A stretch of DNA of 12,089 nucleotides. Source: an uncultured Fusobacterium sp. (lineage in GTDB: Bacteria > Fusobacteriota > Fusobacteriia > Fusobacteriales > Fusobacteriaceae). The notes beneath the pieces were generated by a model. That model had not been told where the DNA came from. It worked only from the letters and a program-made list of their open reading frames with translations, and searched no databases. Numbering within the stretch: the first letter of the stretch is position 1; each line of letters opens with the position of its first letter. Positions 1 through 5,555 of this stretch are shown here, piece after piece. Position numbers and translations under genes: made by a program. The stretch is taken from NCBI GenBank assembly GCA_900542625.1, contig UQOH01000063.1, positions 1 to 12,089 on the forward strand, in the 5' to 3' direction.

Positions 1-4
1 TACT

Positions 5-81
5 GTATCTAAAATTAAGAAAAATTTTCTTTATTTCGAATATAGTAGCTTTTATTTAAATTATAATGTTAATTTAGATAC
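5..81. repeat. Imperfect inverted repeat at window start
   Basis: The left arm at 5-18 (GTATCTAAAATTAA) is the reverse complement of the right arm at 69-81 (TTAATTTAGATAC), apart from one extra A. The 50-nt interior contains a smaller palindrome at 18-30. It lies just past the stop codon of the minus-strand membrane gene, so it could be a 3'-end hairpin for that transcript, but no T-run follows on that strand. It could also be the edge of a small element. In sequence this AT-rich the match may be chance. No gene is visible in 1-107. Confidence 0.35.
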
Positions 82-107
82 CATTACATCCTATTATTTT
101 ATAAAAA

Positions 108-698
108 TTAAATAGTTACATCGAGTAATAAAAAAATTAAAGGAAGAAACCAAGATTCATTTATTTTTTTAAAAATTTCGTATTTATTGTAAAAAGTAAA
201 AAATAAAGAAATCTGAGATATAAATATAAATAAAGAACTCACATAAACAACAAAAATATCAGAAATGTTAATAATTAAAAAATTATATTTAGTAATTAAA
301 ACCAGAAAATTTAATAATGGAATAAAAAGAAATATTAAATTTTTTAATTTATTTTTCAAATAAAGAAAAATATTAACAATAAATAAAAAAATATTAAAAA
401 TAAAACTTATACATAAAAAGATATTTTTATGTTGTGAAACAAATGATACAAGAGCAGCCATAATAAAGAATATTAAGTAAATAGAAATATCTTCATTGGA
501 AGAACTTGGATATACAGTATCATTATTAGTTATATACATTGTTGTTCTATTATCATGAATATTAATGTTGTTATTACTATTATTACTACCATTAATATTC
601 ATGGTTGGACTATTGCTAAAAGAATTATTTTTAGTATTTCCTGTAAGAGTTTGTAAAAATGAGATTAATGCTGCAATTATTTTGATAACTTTTTCCAT
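108..698 (-). CDS. Unrecognised Asn-rich multi-pass membrane protein
   Basis: I do not recognise this 196-residue protein. It opens with a short amphipathic or hydrophobic stretch (about residues 4-19). A polar Ser/Asn-rich linker follows (about 21-70), with nine Asn between residues 34 and 50 in alternating patterns such as NINGSNNSNNNINI. The C-terminal two thirds is almost continuously hydrophobic, with likely membrane spans near 72-89, 93-114, 120-137, 140-170 (one long or two) and 183-195. No catalytic motif or lipobox is visible. Base composition is even more AT-rich than the neighbours, which may hint at acquired DNA or just reflect Phe/Ile/Asn content. The ATG at 696-698 is the only usable start, because an in-frame TGA lies upstream. 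A strong Shine-Dalgarno sits unusually far away and is bridged by a hairpin, which argues that the gene is real. It is divergent from the AAA_14 ATPase gene; function unknown. Confidence 0.7.
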   Translation of the reverse strand: MEKVIKIIAALISFLQTLTGNTKNNSFSNSPTMNINGSNNSNNNINIHDNRTTMYITNNDTVYPSSSNEDISIYLIFFIMAALVSFVSQHKNIFLCISFIFNIFLFIVNIFLYLKNKLKNLIFLFIPLLNFLVLITKYNFLIINISDIFVVYVSSLFIFISQISLFFTFYNKYEIFKKINESWFLPLIFLLLDVTI

Positions 699-739
699 AA
701 ATTTAGATAAATATAAAAAATATTTATCTTTTCACCTCC
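699..739 (-). promoter_or_regulatory. Hairpin-bridged ribosome binding site
   Basis: On the minus strand a near-perfect Shine-Dalgarno, GGAGGTGA, lies at 739-732. The start codon is at 698, 33 nt further on and too far for normal initiation. The gap holds a perfect 10-bp inverted repeat: arms at 729-720 (AGATAAATAT) and 714-705 (ATATTTATCT) with a 5-nt loop. If the stem folds, the effective spacing shrinks to about 8 nt (2 nt before the stem, 6 after), which is optimal. No ATG, GTG or TTG start lies closer to the Shine-Dalgarno. Phage T4 genes 25 and 38 are known cases of such split sites. The fold and its role here are inferred. Confidence 0.6.
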
Positions 740-758
740 AGTAAAATATTATTATTAA

Positions 759-787
759 ATTTTAACTCAAAAAACTATTTTTGTCAT
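759..787 (-). promoter_or_regulatory. Predicted sigma-A-type promoter, membrane gene
   Basis: Read on the minus strand, ATGACA (787-782) and TAAAAT (764-759) are each one mismatch from the -35 and -10 consensus and are 17 nt apart. Transcription would start near 752, about 13 nt before the Shine-Dalgarno at 739-732. The -35 overlaps that of the opposite-strand promoter. In such AT-rich DNA, chance matches are common. Confidence 0.45.
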
Positions 788-808
788 TTTTTATTTTATT
801 AATATAAT
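781..808 (+). promoter_or_regulatory. Predicted sigma-A-type promoter, AAA_14 ATPase gene
   Basis: TTGTCA (781-786) and TATAAT (803-808) are 16 nt apart, with five of six and six of six consensus matches. Start of transcription near 815 would give a leader of about 60 nt before the ATG at 875. A second, weaker pair, TTGCAA (824-829) and TAAAAT (847-852), lies downstream but would put the start almost on the Shine-Dalgarno. Confidence 0.55.
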
Positions 809-874
809 TTTTTCTTTTATAAATTGCAAAACTTTTAAAAATATTATAAAATTTCTTATAGAGAGGTGATTTTT

Positions 875-2086
875 ATGATAAAAAGAGAGATTTACCTAAA
901 TGAAATTAGAAATTTTATGAATAAGCCTATTATAAAAGTTATAACAGGAATGAGAAGAAGCGGAAAATCTATGATATTAAAATTAATATCACAGGAATTT
1001 TTAGAGCAGGGAATTAATAAAGAAAATATTATTTATATTAATTTTGAATCATTGATGTTTGAAGAATTTAAAGATTTTAAAAAATTATATAATTATATAA
1101 TAGAAAAATCTGAAAAACTTCAAGGGAAAGTATATATACTTCTTGATGAAATACAGGAAGTTGACCATTGGGAAAAAGCCATAAACTCTTTTATGGTTGA
1201 CTTAGACTGTGATATTTATATTACAGGTTCAAATGCTAATCTTTTATCTTCTGAGCTTGCAACATATATTGCAGGAAGATATATAGAAATAAAAGTATAT
1301 CCTTTATCTTTTAAAGAGTATATAGAGTTTGCAAAAATAGGAAACCCTAATAATATTTTAACAAATGAAGAATATTTTGAGCAGTATCTTCAGTTTGGAG
1401 GTATGCCGGGAATACATAATTTTAACTATGACAAAAATAATGTGTATCAATATCTTTCAGACATCTATAATTCAGTTTTATTAAAAGATGTTGTATCCAG
1501 AAATAATATAAGGGATGTAGAACTTCTTGAAAGAATAGTTTTATACATCCTTGATAACATAGGAAATACTTTTTCAGCTAAAAATATTTCTGATTTCTTA
1601 AAAAGTCAGGGAAGAAAATTAAGTAATGAAACAGTCTATAACTATTTAAAAGCATTGGAAAATGCTTATATAATTTCAAAAGTACAAAGATATGATATAA
1701 AAGGAAAAGCTATTCTTGAAACACAAGAGAAATTTTATCTGACAGATTTAGGATTACGCCATGCAAAATTAGGTTACAGAGCAAACGACATAGCAGGTTA
1801 TCTTGAAAATATAGTTTATTTAGAACTTCTTAGAAGAAAATATGCAGTAACAATTGGCAAGCTGCAGACAAAAGAGATTGATTTCATAGGAACTTTAAGA
1901 GATGAAAAACTATATATTCAGGTAACTTATCTTTTGGCATCTCCTGAAACTGTAGAAAGGGAATTTTCTCCATTAAAGAATATAAAAGATAATTATCCAA
2001 AATATGTATTATCAATGGATAACTTAGAATCATATAATATTGAAGGAATAAGAAGAGAAAAAATTATAGAATTTTTATTAAAATAA
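875..2086 (+). CDS. AAA_14 / DUF4143 family ATPase
   Basis: A 403-residue protein of the family with an N-terminal AAA_14 P-loop domain and C-terminal DUF4143. The Walker A motif GMRRSGKS is at residues 25-32 and Walker B (YILLDE) at 87-92. TGSN at 117-120 is the sensor-like segment, followed by a conserved GRY at 134-136. A winged-helix-like region spans about 217-275. The C-terminal part has KEIDF (333-337) and YIQV (347-350), resembling a PD-(D/E)XK nuclease-like fold with Gln in place of the usual acid. The length is normal. The start is ATG 875, because AGGTGA (864-869) sits 5 nt upstream; a GTG at 866 overlaps that site and is unlikely. Bacteria often carry many paralogues and their role is unknown; suggestions range from DNA transactions to mobile-element association. 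The gene is monocistronic, with a terminator directly downstream. Confidence 0.9.
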   Translation: MIKREIYLNEIRNFMNKPIIKVITGMRRSGKSMILKLISQEFLEQGINKENIIYINFESLMFEEFKDFKKLYNYIIEKSEKLQGKVYILLDEIQEVDHWEKAINSFMVDLDCDIYITGSNANLLSSELATYIAGRYIEIKVYPLSFKEYIEFAKIGNPNNILTNEEYFEQYLQFGGMPGIHNFNYDKNNVYQYLSDIYNSVLLKDVVSRNNIRDVELLERIVLYILDNIGNTFSAKNISDFLKSQGRKLSNETVYNYLKALENAYIISKVQRYDIKGKAILETQEKFYLTDLGLRHAKLGYRANDIAGYLENIVYLELLRRKYAVTIGKLQTKEIDFIGTLRDEKLYIQVTYLLASPETVEREFSPLKNIKDNYPKYVLSMDNLESYNIEGIRREKIIEFLLK

Positions 2087-2091
2087 AATTA

Positions 2092-2143
2092 AAGGAGCAT
2101 TGTAAATTGGCAAAATAAGAATACAACTGCTCCTTATTTTTTT
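2092..2143 (+). terminator. Rho-independent terminator after AAA_14 ATPase
   Basis: AAGGAGCA (2092-2099) pairs perfectly with TGCTCCTT (2128-2135). The stem is extended by TTGTA (2100-2104) with TACAA (2122-2126) across a one-base bulge. The loop is about 17 nt. A T-rich run (2137-2143) follows the stem. It begins only 5 nt after the stop codon of the ATPase gene. Confidence 0.8.
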
Positions 2144-2194
2144 ATAACCTGTAATTTTTTTAAAAGATTATGCAACAGATTTTTAATAAATATA

Positions 2195-2203
2195 TGCTAT
2201 ACT
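2195..2203 (+). promoter_or_regulatory. Extended -10 promoter, CoA-transferase-family gene
   Basis: TGCTATACT matches the extended -10 pattern TGnTATAAT with one mismatch. No good -35 lies at the right distance, which extended -10 promoters do not need. Transcription would start near 2210, about 25 nt before the ATG at 2235 and before the Shine-Dalgarno at 2225-2228. Confidence 0.55.
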
Positions 2204-2234
2204 ATAAATAAAAAAGCTGTAAAAGGAGTAAAAA

Positions 2235-3434
2235 ATGGGAGCACTTAATGGATTAAAAATATTAGATTTTTCAACTCTTCTTCCGGGACCTTATGCCACA
2301 CTTATGCTTGGAGATTTAGGAGCAGAAATAATAAAAATAAGCTCGCCTGACAAGCCTGATATTGTAGCAGATTATCTGCCATATATAGAGGGAACAGACA
2401 TTACTGCCAATCAGGCATGGCTTGGAAGAAACAAAAAAAATCTCTTTCTAAATTTAAAAACAGAAAAAGCTGTGGAAATTATAAAAAAACTGATTACAGA
2501 ATATGACATTATTGTTGAACAATTCAGACCGGGAGTAATGGAGCGTTTAGGGCTTGGATATGAAACACTGAAAGAGATAAATCCCCGTTTGATTTACTGC
2601 TCTCTTACAGGTTACGGGCAGACAGGGCCAATGAAAAACAATGCAGGGCATGATATTAACTATCTTGCAAGAAGCGGGAACATGAACTATTCAGGAAGAA
2701 AATCAACAGGACCTGTTTTAACAAATATGCAGATTGCAGATATCGGTGTTGGTTCTCTTTATTCTGTAATAGGAATTCTTTCAGCAGTTCATTACAGAGA
2801 GGTAACAGGAAAAGGGCAGTATGTAGATGTATCTATGTTTGACGGGCTTATTCCTTTTAATGCAATGGAAGGAGCAGGATTTTTAATAAACGGAAAAGAA
2901 CCTGAGAGAGAGGGAACAAGACTTAACGGAGGAAGTGCTTACGATTTTTACGAAACAAAAGATAACAGATATATTAGTGTTGGTTCATTAGAGCCGAAAT
3001 TCTGGAAAAATTTCTGTGAATGTATAGAACTTCCTGAACTGGTTTCTCAAACTGTTATGCCTGAAAATGTATCTGCATTAAAAGAAACTGTGAGAAAAAG
3101 AATTTTAGAAAAAACTCTTAAGGAGTGGACAGATATTTTTGAAGGAAAAGATGTGTGTGTTGAGCCTGTTCTTACAATGAAAGAGGCTTTAACAGAAGAT
3201 GAGCATGTGAAAGAGAGAAAACTTGTTGTTGATGTGGAACTTCCAGATTCAAATGGAAAAACTGTAAAACAAATGGGAATGCCTTTGAAACTTTCTGAGT
3301 GTCCTGTTGAATATGTAAAAACAGGGTATCCTCTTGGATATCATACTAATAGTATTCTTGCTGACTTAGGGTACAGTTCTGCTGAAATAAAAAATTTAGA
3401 AGAGGAAAAAGTAACAAAAATATATAAAAAATAG
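2235..3434 (+). CDS. CaiB/BaiF family III CoA-transferase, racemase-like
   Basis: A 399-residue protein, normal for the CaiB/BaiF (family III) superfamily of CoA-transferases and alpha-methylacyl-CoA racemases. The N-terminal signature LPGPYATLMLGDLGAEIIKI spans 16-35. The acid of the superfamily is D169 in the segment QIADIGVGS. Two features point to the racemase branch: AGHDINYL at 137-144, with H139 exactly 30 residues before D169 (as His126 and Asp156 in mycobacterial MCR), and VGSLEPKFW at 249-257, typical of that branch. Substrate cannot be read from sequence; branched or aryl acyl-CoA turnover in amino-acid fermentation is possible. The start is fixed by GGAG at 2225-2228, 6 nt before ATG. 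It has its own promoter, and no acyl-CoA ligase or dehydratase partner lies beside it. CoA-transferase remains an alternative. No clear terminator is visible after it. Confidence 0.85.
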   Translation: MGALNGLKILDFSTLLPGPYATLMLGDLGAEIIKISSPDKPDIVADYLPYIEGTDITANQAWLGRNKKNLFLNLKTEKAVEIIKKLITEYDIIVEQFRPGVMERLGLGYETLKEINPRLIYCSLTGYGQTGPMKNNAGHDINYLARSGNMNYSGRKSTGPVLTNMQIADIGVGSLYSVIGILSAVHYREVTGKGQYVDVSMFDGLIPFNAMEGAGFLINGKEPEREGTRLNGGSAYDFYETKDNRYISVGSLEPKFWKNFCECIELPELVSQTVMPENVSALKETVRKRILEKTLKEWTDIFEGKDVCVEPVLTMKEALTEDEHVKERKLVVDVELPDSNGKTVKQMGMPLKLSECPVEYVKTGYPLGYHTNSILADLGYSSAEIKNLEEEKVTKIYKK

Positions 3435-3496
3435 TAAAAAATAACTGAAAAAACAGTATGATTTTTAATTTCTCTGCAAATTTTTATAAAAAATAT

Positions 3497-3525
3497 TTCC
3501 TAAAAAGGTTTTCATAGGGTATAAT
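3497..3525 (+). promoter_or_regulatory. Predicted promoter, WG-repeat gene
   Basis: A perfect TATAAT lies at 3520-3525. The -35 region (TTCCTA, 3497-3502) at 17-nt spacing is poor. A start near 3532 would leave the ATG at 3537 with almost no leader, which supports the downstream TTG start at 3570. Confidence 0.5.
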
Positions 3526-3555
3526 TAAATAAAGGCATGGGATGGTGTATGTGCG

Positions 3556-3572
3556 AGGTGAAAAATTATTTG
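3556..3572 (+). promoter_or_regulatory. Ribosome site selecting a TTG start
   Basis: AGGTGA at 3556-3561 stands 8 nt before an in-frame TTG at 3570-3572. The upstream in-frame ATGs (3537 and 3549) have no Shine-Dalgarno. The TTG start also gives a clean Met-Lys-Lys signal-anchor N-terminus. Confidence 0.65.
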
Positions 3573-4913
3573 AAAAAAACAAACTGGCTGATTATTTTTG
3601 CCCTTCTGCTTACAGCAGCATCTTTGTACAGCAGGGTTAAAACACCAAAAACAGAGTATCCTTATATTAAAATACCAAAAGATATAGAAGAAGTAGGGGA
3701 ATTTAAAAACGACACATTTTTAATAAAAAAAGCTGAAAAGTATGGTTTGATGAGAATTGATACGACAATAGTTGTAGAACCTGTATGGGATTTTATAGAT
3801 TCCTTTAATAAAAACGGTTATTCCATAGTTGGAGAGAATGGAAAATTCGGCGTAATAAATAAGCATCAGGATATAACAATTCCAATAATGTATGATTCTA
3901 TAAAATCAACATCATCAAATAACTTTATAGTTTCTGAAAATGGAAAATGGGGAATAGTTGATTGGAAAAACAACTCAGTAGTTCCTGTAAAATATGAAAA
4001 TATTTCAGAAACAAAATACGGCAAATATATAATAAAAGAAAATGGAAAATTCGGCGTAATAAATACTTTTGGAAATATTATTATACCTGCAGGGTATACA
4101 GGACTGAATCAGATAAACAGAAAAACTTATATAGCAGCAACAGGAAAACATGAAAAAATTCATATTATCGGCAGCAACAATGATTTTTCAGAAGCAAACA
4201 TTGATTTGTATGATAAATATGATAAAATTTTATCTTACTGTTATCACATGAGTATAGTCCAAAAAGATGGTATAAATTATCTTTTAAATCTGAATACTTA
4301 TGAAATGAAAATTCTCGGAAAAGACATTGAGATAATCGGCGATTTCGTAAACAGAATGGCAGTTATCAAAGATAAAAAAGGATATTATGGAGTTATCAAC
4401 GAAGAGGGAAACGTTGTAATAGAGCCCAAATATCAGTATCTGAGTCTTGAAGGAAATGAGCTTATTCTTTTCAAATGCGGAAAAGATTACGGCTATATGG
4501 ACAGAATGGAAAATATTATCATTCCTGCTGCTTTCAAAGAAATAACTCCATTTTATAAAGACAGAGCTATCTTTAAAGTTAACGGGAAAGAGGGAGTTGT
4601 GGATATCAGAGGAAAAGCTGTTGTCCCTCCTGAATATATGGAAGTTATCGGAATAAAAGATGACGCCTATATTTTGAGAACAGAAAAAGGTGTGGGAGTA
4701 TTTGGAAAAAAAGGAAATATAATAATAGAACCTAAATATTACAGCATTACTTTTTTTGGAAAAAATAACTTTAAAGTTATGGACAGAGGCACAATAAGAA
4801 TTTTTAATTATGCAGGAAAAGAAGTATTCAGCATAAAAGCCTCTGAAATTGTAGGAGAGTGGAGAGAAAAAGGACAGATAAACTTAAAAGATAAAATATA
4901 TTTATTTATTTAA
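3570..4913 (+). CDS. WG-repeat protein, exported or membrane-anchored
   Basis: From the TTG start this is a 447-residue protein. The N-terminus (MKKTNWLIIFALLLTAASL) is a signal peptide or single membrane anchor without a lipobox. The rest is a string of roughly 34-residue WG (KWG) repeats of the type ENGKFGVIN...IIIPxxY. Clear units begin near residues 50, 85, 119, 153, 263, 297, 333 and 367, with a degenerate one near 400; residues about 185-251 are poorly conserved. WG repeats fold as beta-rich propeller-like or solenoid modules and probably mediate binding; no enzyme motif is seen. The protein most likely sits outside the cytoplasmic membrane. Two of the repeats share a 25-nt identical DNA segment, a sign of internal duplication. 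An upstream ATG at 3537 would add 11 residues but lacks a ribosome site. The universal stress gene follows after 64 nt and could be cotranscribed; exact role unknown. Confidence 0.85.
   Translation: MKKTNWLIIFALLLTAASLYSRVKTPKTEYPYIKIPKDIEEVGEFKNDTFLIKKAEKYGLMRIDTTIVVEPVWDFIDSFNKNGYSIVGENGKFGVINKHQDITIPIMYDSIKSTSSNNFIVSENGKWGIVDWKNNSVVPVKYENISETKYGKYIIKENGKFGVINTFGNIIIPAGYTGLNQINRKTYIAATGKHEKIHIIGSNNDFSEANIDLYDKYDKILSYCYHMSIVQKDGINYLLNLNTYEMKILGKDIEIIGDFVNRMAVIKDKKGYYGVINEEGNVVIEPKYQYLSLEGNELILFKCGKDYGYMDRMENIIIPAAFKEITPFYKDRAIFKVNGKEGVVDIRGKAVVPPEYMEVIGIKDDAYILRTEKGVGVFGKKGNIIIEPKYYSITFFGKNNFKVMDRGTIRIFNYAGKEVFSIKASEIVGEWREKGQINLKDKIYLFI
3837..4065 (+). repeat. Direct 25-nt repeat within WG-repeat gene
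   Basis: The same 25 bases occur at 3837-3861 and 4041-4065, starting AATGGAAAATTCGG. The offset of 204 nt equals 68 codons, exactly two 34-residue WG units. A diverged copy of the motif lies in between (from about 3939). This looks like duplication or gene conversion of a repeat pair. Confidence 0.85.
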
Positions 4914-4962
4914 AAAAGGAAATTTCCATTTTATGCAGAAAAATATATTAAACAGTAAGGAC

Positions 4963-4980
4963 AAGGAGGCTATTCATATG
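4963..4980 (+). promoter_or_regulatory. Ribosome site fixing the stress protein start
   Basis: AAGGAGG at 4963-4969 lies 8 nt before ATG 4978. This decides against the in-frame ATG at 4933, which would add 15 residues with no homology to the family and has no Shine-Dalgarno. Confidence 0.85.
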
Positions 4981-5379
4981 AAAAAGAAAATACTTATACC
5001 ATTAGACGGAACAGATAGAAGTATGCATTCTATAGACCTTGTAAAAAATCTTTATAAGCAGGATGAAATTGATATTACTCTTCTTTATGTTAAAGAAGAT
5101 GTCAACAACATGATTATGGAACATGATCTTGTTGCTGCAGAAAGAGATATGCAGAAAATAGCAGCTCCTGCATTGAAAGGATTGGAAGGATATAGTGTAG
5201 TTTGTGAATATGGACTTATTGATCCTGGTTCTGAAATTGTAAAACGTGCTAAAATGAATGAAATAGATATAATCATTATGACTAAATCTACTAAAAAAGG
5301 ACTTACTCGTATGATTGGTTCAGTAACAAGCTACGTAGTAAGAAATGCTCCATGTATCGTAATGATAGTACCGGAGTAG
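4978..5379 (+). CDS. Universal stress protein (UspA family)
   Basis: A small cytoplasmic protein of 133 residues, a single Usp domain of normal length. It opens with KKKILIPLDGTDRSMHSI, where D10 matches the conserved Asp of the nucleotide pocket. It ends with the family pattern IGSVTSYVVRNAPCIVMIVP (113-132). The glycine motif of ATP-binding members (G-x2-G-x9-G-S/T) is degraded: the final G114-S115 is present, but the first two glycines fall on Thr/Lys/Ser residues around 102-105. It may therefore bind nucleotide poorly, as proposed for UspA-type members. It uses some CGT arginine codons, rare elsewhere in the window, which may reflect high expression. It could be read from the upstream WG gene or from an unseen promoter in the 64-nt gap, and it ends at a strong terminator. 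Which stress or partner it serves is unknown. Confidence 0.9.
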   Translation: MKKKILIPLDGTDRSMHSIDLVKNLYKQDEIDITLLYVKEDVNNMIMEHDLVAAERDMQKIAAPALKGLEGYSVVCEYGLIDPGSEIVKRAKMNEIDIIIMTKSTKKGLTRMIGSVTSYVVRNAPCIVMIVPE

Positions 5380-5402
5380 AATTGTAAAAATCAACTGAAA
5401 CA

Positions 5403-5433
5403 AAAAGAATCTGCGGTCTGCAGATTCTTTTTT
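5403..5433 (+). terminator. Rho-independent terminator after stress protein
   Basis: A perfect 12-bp stem pairs AAAAGAATCTGC (5403-5414) with GCAGATTCTTTT (5420-5431) around the 5-nt loop GGTCT, and the T-run continues to 5433. It closes the WG/Usp transcript and separates it from the phosphate transporter. The outer A/T pairs make it potentially bidirectional. Confidence 0.92.
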
Positions 5434-5523
5434 GAGAGAAAATATTTCTAATGTAAAAATAGTGTAAATAAATTTGAATGTAATGTAAAAAATTGTTAGA
5501 ATTTTTTAGTACAGAATAAACAA

Positions 5524-5529
5524 TATAAT
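5524..5529 (+). promoter_or_regulatory. Predicted -10 box, Na/Pi cotransporter gene
   Basis: A perfect TATAAT lies 26 nt before the ATG, placing transcription start near 5536 and just upstream of GGGAGGA (5546-5552). No convincing -35 sits at 16-18 nt. The preceding stretch from 5434 is AT-rich and shows no gene or Pho-box-like direct repeat that I can recognise. Confidence 0.45.
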
Positions 5530-5555
5530 TAAATTTTTAAATTTCGGGAGGAAAG

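Noticed and set aside
866..874. GTG at 866 as start of the AAA_14 ATPase
   Set aside because: The GTG is part of the Shine-Dalgarno (GAGAGGTGA) of the ATG at 875, so it cannot be the main start.
108..2086. Membrane protein plus AAA_14 ATPase as a toxin-antitoxin or phage-defence pair
   Set aside because: No toxin, nuclease or sensor motif is recognisable in the membrane protein, and divergent position alone does not make a system; kept only as a lead.
3435..3496. Possible terminator after the CoA-transferase-family gene (CTG-A6-CAG, and AATTT-CTCTGC-AAATT)
   Set aside because: Stems of 3 to 5 bp are too weak to call in AT-rich sequence.
4918..4927. Palindrome GGAAATTTCC between the WG-repeat and stress protein genes
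   Set aside because: It is only 10 bp with no loop or T-run; it could be an operator, but nothing else supports it.
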